Under the pieces are notes generated by a model. That model was not told the DNA's origin. It made no database searches and was given only the letters and a program-made list of their open reading frames with translations. Shown here piece after piece: positions 58,903 through 64,000 of a DNA stretch of 64,000 nucleotides (its first letter is position 1; each line of letters opens with the position of its first letter). The position numbers and the translations under genes were made by a program. This DNA is from Paratrimastix pyriformis (taxonomy: Eukaryota > Preaxostyla > Paratrimastigidae). The stretch lies in NCBI GenBank assembly GCA_027972325.1, contig JAPMOS010000019.1, positions 372,001-436,000 on the forward strand, in the 5' to 3' direction.

Positions 58903-59903
58903 CCTGGGCTTCCACGAGAAAGAGATCGAAGAAACTTAACTTCATGCAATGTATTCAAATAACTTCAACAATTGCAATTACCTTACAATTACTGACCTTC
59001 TCGATGAAAATGTGTGCCACCGTGTGAGAAAGAGCCAAAGAGAGGAAGAACATCAAATTACAACAATGTTCAACCAGCAGTAACGCTTTCCGTTACCGAC
59101 CTGCGTAATTATGTTGCTTTCTTTCTTCCTGGTGGCCTGGGAGTGGATGGCCGACCACCTGTTGTAGAGGTATTGATCGGGAGCCTCGGTCCACCACTCA
59201 CGCGCAATTTTCCGGAAATCACTCACCGGCGAAGACCCGGTGATGTGAGAAAGAAGTTCGGAGATTAAGAAGCGCGCGAGAGGAGAGGGGCAAAACAGGG
59301 AAGGAGAAGACAGCGTGTATAACCCGTGTATGTAAGCGGAGTTGGGTGGGGGGTCGTGTTTTGTTTGCCGGGCCACATCAGTCTGCCCGATCGGCTGTCC
59401 ACGAAGGCCCCAGACAGACATCTCCATTAGAATACCCCCCTCGCCGGGATCTACGCTGGGAGACCCATGGAACCGGGCTAACACCCGGTTTTTTCGAGGC
59501 GAGGAAGGGACGCGAAAAAGGCCCAATTTTCGTCTGTTTTGTGCGCCCTTCCTGATCCCCCGGAGCTTCCCCTTGTCCACGAAGTGCCCGAAGAGAGCCA
59601 CTCTGGGGCTTGCCAGCACCACCCGGGGTTTGCCCCAAGGCCTGCAGGATTCGGGCTAAAGTGCTCGGCAATGTTCATGTATTTTTTCCCTGTCCCACCA
59701 CATCGATCCTGGGGCAGTTCTCAGGCATTGGGGTGCTCCGGGAGGGGAGTTTTTTTTGCACTTCCCGCCTGATTTGCCACCACCGACCCGGCCCTCGGCA
59801 GGCCCTCAAACGTACCGGCCGGCATAGAAATCCGCCCGCGAGGTTCTTACCACAAGGTGTTTTTTCTAACTGTGGGCGCGGGGTCTATTTCCCTTCCGTT
59901 GTT
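58903..59903. other. 1-kb region upstream of the transposase gene and 3' of PIG-W
   Basis: AT-richer at 58950-59060. Minus-strand coding-like sequence at about 59105-59240 (WWTEAPDQYLYNRWSAIH) may be a 5' exon of the transposase. A GC hairpin followed by T4 sits at 59471-59494. Otherwise nothing clear is seen. Confidence 0.4.
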
Positions 59904-62161
59904 TTACAGAGCGAGGGCAGGCGCAAGACTTAAGAGCATGTAGCCTGTGAGGATCGCAATTGTAGCGGCCGGCTGATCGATAGCATGGGTTGGGAGGGAG
60001 AGGTTGGTCAGGCCCACAAGCACATTCCCCTGTCGAATTCGATCATATGGTAATAGTTGCCAATCGGAAAGCAAACGGACCACGAGGAACACTGCCAGCC
60101 CGTGCTGGGAAGCGGTAGCGATGATGGGGCTCCGGCGGTTCACCTGCTCGCTGAAGGTCGTCTTTTCCACCGCGTCCTGTTTCTTGTGACGCAGGGTCGC
60201 CTGGGTGACTGCCAGGGCCACCTCGACCAGCAGGGACAGCCCCACGCAGCAGGTCATGACCCCCCCGGTCAGGGCCACGTAGCCCAGGTTGCCCTAGTGG
60301 AGCAGGTCAGCGACCCTGAGGAGAGGAGCCACAGGGGGGGGAGGCAGACCAGCCTCCGCGAAGGCACCACTGCCTGGGGTAGGAGCCCCGCTTGGTGGCC
60401 CAGGCAGGCGGCCGACACCCCCGCAGCCATGCCCGCCCCCTGCAGGGCCAGGGCCGCCCCCAGCCGGAGCCGCGACCGGGGTACCGCCGGCACCCGCCGG
60501 ATGAGGCTCCCCACCCAGCTGCCCACCACGTGCAGTGCCGTGTACCCTGCAAGAGAGAAGGGAAAAAAAGAAAAACGTGCTCGATGCAGGGATCGAACCT
60601 GCGACCGTTGCCTTATTAGAGCAACGCTCTACCGACTGAGCTAATCGAGCAATATGGGGAAGGGAGAGACCGATGAGGTTGAGGATGCCCTCGCGGTCGG
60701 CGGCGAAGAGGCTGCCGGTGCGGGGCGCGTGGAGGATGAACTCGGCCAGGCCGCCCGATGTCAGGTACCACTGGTAGCCTGCACCACGCCCCGTGCCCAG
60801 GCAAGAGTGGGGGGATGAGAGGGGAGGACAGCTTGTGAAGACGGAACACCCCTCCCAGGATGCTGTGCCCAAGCCCATGCCCATGCCCATGCCCACACCC
60901 ATGCCCATGCCCACACCCATGCCCACACCCACACCCATGCCCATGCCCATGCCCATGCCCATGCCGGGTGGGGTCGAGGGCGGGCGGCGATCGCCAGTGG
61001 GCGGACCGGCGAGGGCGCCCAGGGCCAGCCCGAGGGCCGCCGGGTGGCTGAGGCGGCCCAGCAGGAGGCACGAGAGCACCGTCACGGCGCCCAGGGTCAC
61101 GAAGAAGTTCCAGTGCAGCCCGTACTCGCTCGCGTGCTCTTGGTACCCCTGCAGTCCGGTCCCCCGGGGGCCATGGGGGGGGGGGGGGGGGTCATGTGTG
61201 AGTTGCCGACAGTCGGGGCGCTGGCGCTGTCCATTTCGAAGCTGTGGGCAGAACAGACCCCCCCCCCCCCCCCGCAGCACCACCCGTTCAACACCGCCCA
61301 GTCGTGTGGCTGGGCCCCCAAGGACAGACCACGGCCGTGGTGGCCGCCCAGCGGACGATCCCCATGGCGGCCAGCAGGGCCGCCTTGGCGGGGGCACTGG
61401 CCGCGAGGCGGGCCCACAGGCCGCGCCGGGCGGTGCTCGTGGGGCGGGCCGAGGGGCCCCGGGGCCCGCGCACGAAGCACAGCCCCGAGATAAAGACGAA
61501 GCCCCCGTTGCCCACGTCCATCTGGCCGTGAGGGTGAGGAGCCCCGGAGAACCCGCCATGAGCACCGGGGCACCCATCCACGCACCCACCCAGGAAGGGC
61601 CCGGGGCGGCACGGACGGGGGAGACGCCGTACTGCTCAGCCTTGGCGAAGCGTGTCGGGAAGGCCGGGAAATCTACCGCCAGGATGGTGACCAGGGTCAG
61701 CACCATCAGCACCGCCCGCTCGTAGGTCACCCCCAAGGGGCGTCCCGCGGTGGTGGAGAGAATCTCCCCGGCTTGAGCGACAAGGTCGCGCCAGGTGCGT
61801 TTCGACCGGCGGACGCTTGGGGAAGAAATAAATAAAAGAGCTAGCCCCAAAACGAGGCAGACTTGGCATAAAACAGGACCAGTGCCAGCAGGGCCGGGAC
61901 CACCAGAACGACGATCCCGAGAGCATCCCAGAATGTGCAAATGATGACCATCGGGAAAACGAGCAAGGCAAACTCCACAAGGAAAGCGCCAAGTTTTCCG
62001 CCGAAGGTGGGCCGAGGAGATGGAAACATCAAGCCGAGAAAGGATTGAGAGAGAAACAAAAAGACGTGCGCTGAAATAAAGATAGAAATGGCCTCAAAAA
62101 CTGTGGTGCCGCTGTGTCCCGTCACTCGTGCCTCTTTAATGGCCCGAACTGCGGGGTCCAT
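59904..62161 (-). CDS. PIGW: GPI-anchor inositol acyltransferase PIG-W/GWT1
   Basis: Seven exons with consistent phases: complement(59904-60293, 60350-60546, 60671-60778, 61007-61148, 61330-61521, 61617-61815, 61863-62161); 508 aa, matching human PIG-W (504). Family signatures: EARVTGHSGTTVFEA at the N-terminus, TILAVDFPAFPTRFAKAEQY, MDVGNGGFVFISGLCF, GYQEHASEYGLHWNFFVT, LFAADREGILNLIGY and SRRLGNLGYV. Many hydrophobic segments fit its multispan ER-membrane topology. It adds an acyl chain to inositol of GlcN-PI during GPI-anchor synthesis, so the cell makes GPI-anchored proteins. The start is the ATG at 62161, giving the short N-terminus usual for the family; a divergent gene begins within about 100-530 bases. 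The intron 60547-60670 contains a tRNA-Ile. The 47-base intron 61816-61862 is among the shortest in the window. Confidence 0.93.
60577..60651 (-). tRNA. tRNA-Ile (anticodon AAT) inside an intron, sense strand
   Basis: Acceptor TGCTCGA/TCGAGCA, D-arm TAGCTCAGTCGGTAGAGC, anticodon stem TTGCT/GGCAA with loop CTAATAA (anticodon AAT), T-arm GCAGGTTCGATCCCTGC. It fills most of the 124-base intron 60547-60670 of the PIG-W gene; a T-rich stretch (RC of GGAAAAAAAGAAAAA) follows as Pol III terminator. Confidence 0.94.
60862..60966. repeat. CCCATG/CCCACA hexamer array in intron
   Basis: About seventeen CCCATG/CCCACA hexamers in the intron 60779-61006 of PIG-W; same motif as at 9355-9432. Confidence 0.9.
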
Positions 62162-62289
62162 ATGATGGAACAAATTTTCGCGAATAGTTGCAGTACCCTT
62201 TCGGCGAGAGCGATCTTTTCTCTACAACAAAGTACCTTTTTCTGGCGAACCAAAATGAACCACCCGACATATACGCCACCCCGACTAGA

Positions 62290-62667
62290 AGAGTTCTAGA
62301 CGATTATCATGCTCCAATCCGCCGTGCTGTAACCCGAGCAACGGCGTTGACATTTCTGACGGGTTCCATTGATCGCCCTTCTGCATCTCCTGACCGCGAC
62401 TATGAACAGCACTTTGCCGAGGCTCCCACTTCATCTGAGGGGTCTTCGGCTCAAAGGTCTTTGCCGCGAATGATGCCACCACAGACACGCCATCGGCGCC
62501 ACCGCAAGCGTCCCGTCCGCGGGATTCGTCCCGACTTCAGTCGGGTTCCCCTGGGAGTGCCGCGTGACTTCGACAATATCTTCGGACCGCAGGAACTGTT
62601 CGAAGAAGAGGTCCGCACACTACCATCCTCCACCACCCGCACCCCGCGCCCATCCGGTGTGTTTTAG
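62290..62667 (+). CDS. Coding-like open frame directly upstream of the RS-protein gene
   Basis: The frame reads e.g. PIRRAVTRATALTFLTGSID, MMPPQTRHRRHRKRPVRG, SRVPLGVPRDFDNIFGPQEL and ends at TAG 62665-62667, in the same frame as the ATG at 62689. It has balanced composition like other first exons here but no good ATG at its 5' end (the ATG at 62255 is in another frame). It may be an upstream exon of the RS gene with a boundary I cannot place, or a separate small gene. Confidence 0.4.
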   Translation, partial: RVLDDYHAPIRRAVTRATALTFLTGSIDRPSASPDRDYEQHFAEAPTSSEGSSAQRSLPRMMPPQTRHRRHRKRPVRGIRPDFSRVPLGVPRDFDNIFGPQELFEEEVRTLPSSTTRTPRPSGVF

Positions 62668-62688
62668 TCACAGTCCGCGGGACCCGAC

Positions 62689-62975
62689 ATGACGGGCGCT
62701 GGCTTGATCCCCGATGAGAGCTCCTACGGGGGCGCGATCCACTACGTCGGGTCGCGGTCCAGCATGGGTCGGAGCCGCGGCCACCATCCCCACCGGGGAC
62801 ACGGCCACCACCATCATCACCACCACCACCGGCACGAGGGTGGGGCCGGGGCCGGGGGCGACTCCTCGGAAGGCACCCGGGGGCGCTCGGGGTCGTCGAG
62901 CAGTCGGACCGATACGAGCTCCTCGGGCGGCGAGGCCGGGCGCCCCCGCCATCGCCACCGCGACCGGCACGGCCC

Positions 62976-63012
<37 letters not shown>

Positions 63013-64000
63013 GCCCAGGGGGGGGAGCTGCCCGAGGAGGAGGAGGAGGGCGGCTCGCCCGACCACGCCGACGGCGAGGGCGACGACGAGGGCGGCACGG
63101 GGGCCTCGCCTGCAGGCCCGCGGAGCAAGGGGCCCCCACCGCCGCCCGGACCCGAGGAGGCCGCCGCCGGGGCGACCGACACCGACCGCACCCAGGGGCC
63201 GCCCCATGGCCGCCCCGAGGCCCGCCGCCGGGAGCGCGCCGCGGACGAGGAGGAGCCCACCGACCAGGACGAGGACCAGGAGCAGGAGCAGGGCGAGGAG
63301 GAGCAGGGCGAGGAGGAGGAGGAGGAGGGCGAGGAGGACGGGGAGCCGACGACGATGGGCGAGGGCGGCGGCTACGGGTCTGGCGAGGAGCAGCGCGACC
63401 ACCGACTGGCGATGGGCTTCCTGGCCCTGGGCAGCCCCGCACACTCCGCGGCACACCCCGCGGCACACAGCCGCCACCAGGAGGACGGGGAGGAGGAGGA
63501 AGAAGTCGAGGACGAGGAGGACGAGGAGGGGGAGGAGGCCGAGGAGGCCGAGGAGGAGGAGGAGGACGAGGACGAGGAGGCGGGCGAGGGGAGCCGGCGA
63601 TCGCACAGGCGCCACGAGCGGTCCCGGTCCCGGTCCCGGTCCCACTCCCGGCACCGCTCCCGGTCCGCCCACTCTCGGCACGGCTCTTCCCAGTCGCGCC
63701 ACCGCCACAGCTCCAAGTCGCGCCACCGCTCCCGATCCCCGTCCCATCGCCGGTCCTCGTCCCATCGCCGTTCCCGGTCGCGGGGCCGCCGTTCGCGTTC
63801 CCGTTCGCGCACCCGCTCCCGGTCGCGGTCGGGCCCCCAGGGCAGTCGATCGGGCCGCACCCGCACCCGGCCCCACTCGCCCTCGCCCTCGCCCTCCCAC
63901 CGCCAGCGGCCGGGCCGCAGCAGCCCGTCCAGCGAGCACTACTCCCGGTCCCGGTCCCGGTCCCAGTCCCGGTCCCAGTCCCGGACCCCCTCCGGGTCCC
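62689..64000 (+). CDS. RS-rich, acidic-repeat protein (SR-like), truncated by window edge
   Basis: From ATG 62689 the frame MTGAGLIPDESSYGGAIHYV stays open to the right edge (over 437 codons). It has a His-rich block, a poly-Gln run at about 62985-63010, long Glu/Asp/Gly blocks (e.g. EEEEEDEDEEAGEGSRRSHR) and then a dense RS domain (RSRSRSHSRHRSRSAHSRH, SRSPSHRRSSSHRRSRSR). No RRM is visible in this part. RS domains mark splicing or RNA-processing factors phosphorylated by SRPK/CLK kinases; whether this is a true SR protein depends on the missing part. Low-complexity sequence makes any precise family name unsafe. Confidence 0.65.

Noticed and set aside
59471-59494. Hairpin AACCGGG/CCCGGTT followed by TTTT, like a bacterial terminator
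   Set aside because: The window is eukaryotic and the hairpin does not follow a gene end in the right orientation; probably chance.

Overview
The window is nuclear DNA from an intron-dense, GC-rich unicellular eukaryote. The evidence is spliceosomal introns in almost every gene (well over 100 can be placed by reading-frame phase), eukaryotic-type tRNA genes, a cytosolic ribosomal protein gene (eS31), a GPI-anchor enzyme (PIG-W type) and cilium/flagellum genes (a dynein-2 light intermediate chain and a PG-rich SHIPPO-repeat protein). A flavin reductase fused to a 2x[4Fe-4S] ferredoxin hints at anaerobic redox chemistry. A flagellated anaerobic protist, for example a free-living Preaxostyla-type metamonad, fits, but the exact organism cannot be named from the sequence.

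Layout, left to right: 3' exon of an unknown gene (+, to 790); RING/TRAF-zinc-finger/coiled-coil/FN3/discoidin-like protein (-, 1446-3695); HD-phosphohydrolase plus polynucleotide-kinase fusion resembling bacterial HD-Pnk RNA end-healing enzymes (-, 4063-8346); TPR protein diverging from it (+, 8413-13361); Ubl/PB1-armadillo protein (+, 14784-17376); flavin reductase-ferredoxin (+, 17642-18876); 23-exon RING-armadillo protein (-, 19402-27946); SHIPPO-repeat protein (+, 28317-34211); dynein-2 light intermediate chain (+, 34547-37410); 3' exon of a Q-rich protein (+, to 38610); LigB/DODA-type dioxygenase (+, 38874-39742); eS31 (-, 39939-40452); tandem kinase-pseudokinase-FN3-discoidin protein (+, 40940-46830); an unplaced protease-like segment (-, 47419-48106); PPP-family Ser/Thr phosphatase (-, 48374-54488); hAT-like transposase gene (-, 55156-58902); PIG-W acyltransferase (-, 59904-62161); and the start of an RS/acidic-repeat protein (+, 62689 to the right edge).

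Three genome-wide habits stand out. First, the 5' splice site reads GT-C-Y-G (GTCCGY or GTCTGY) instead of GTRAGT; a few introns begin GCCCG. Second, introns are loaded with micro- and minisatellites, with slightly altered copies of exon edges that carry a splice site, and with tRNA genes (Val, Thr, Lys twice, Ile in sense orientation; a bacterial-looking Ala-GGC and a tRNA-like Val in antisense). Third, exons near gene starts are often visibly less GC-rich than downstream exons.

The genes do not form one pathway. Two neighbouring genes belong to the flagellum. Two distant genes share an FN3 plus discoidin-like C-terminal module. Two genes carry armadillo repeats. The HD-Pnk-like gene is the strongest candidate for an unusual biochemical system. 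Exon coordinates in the entries come from hand splicing by frame and motif; they are models, not transcript-verified.
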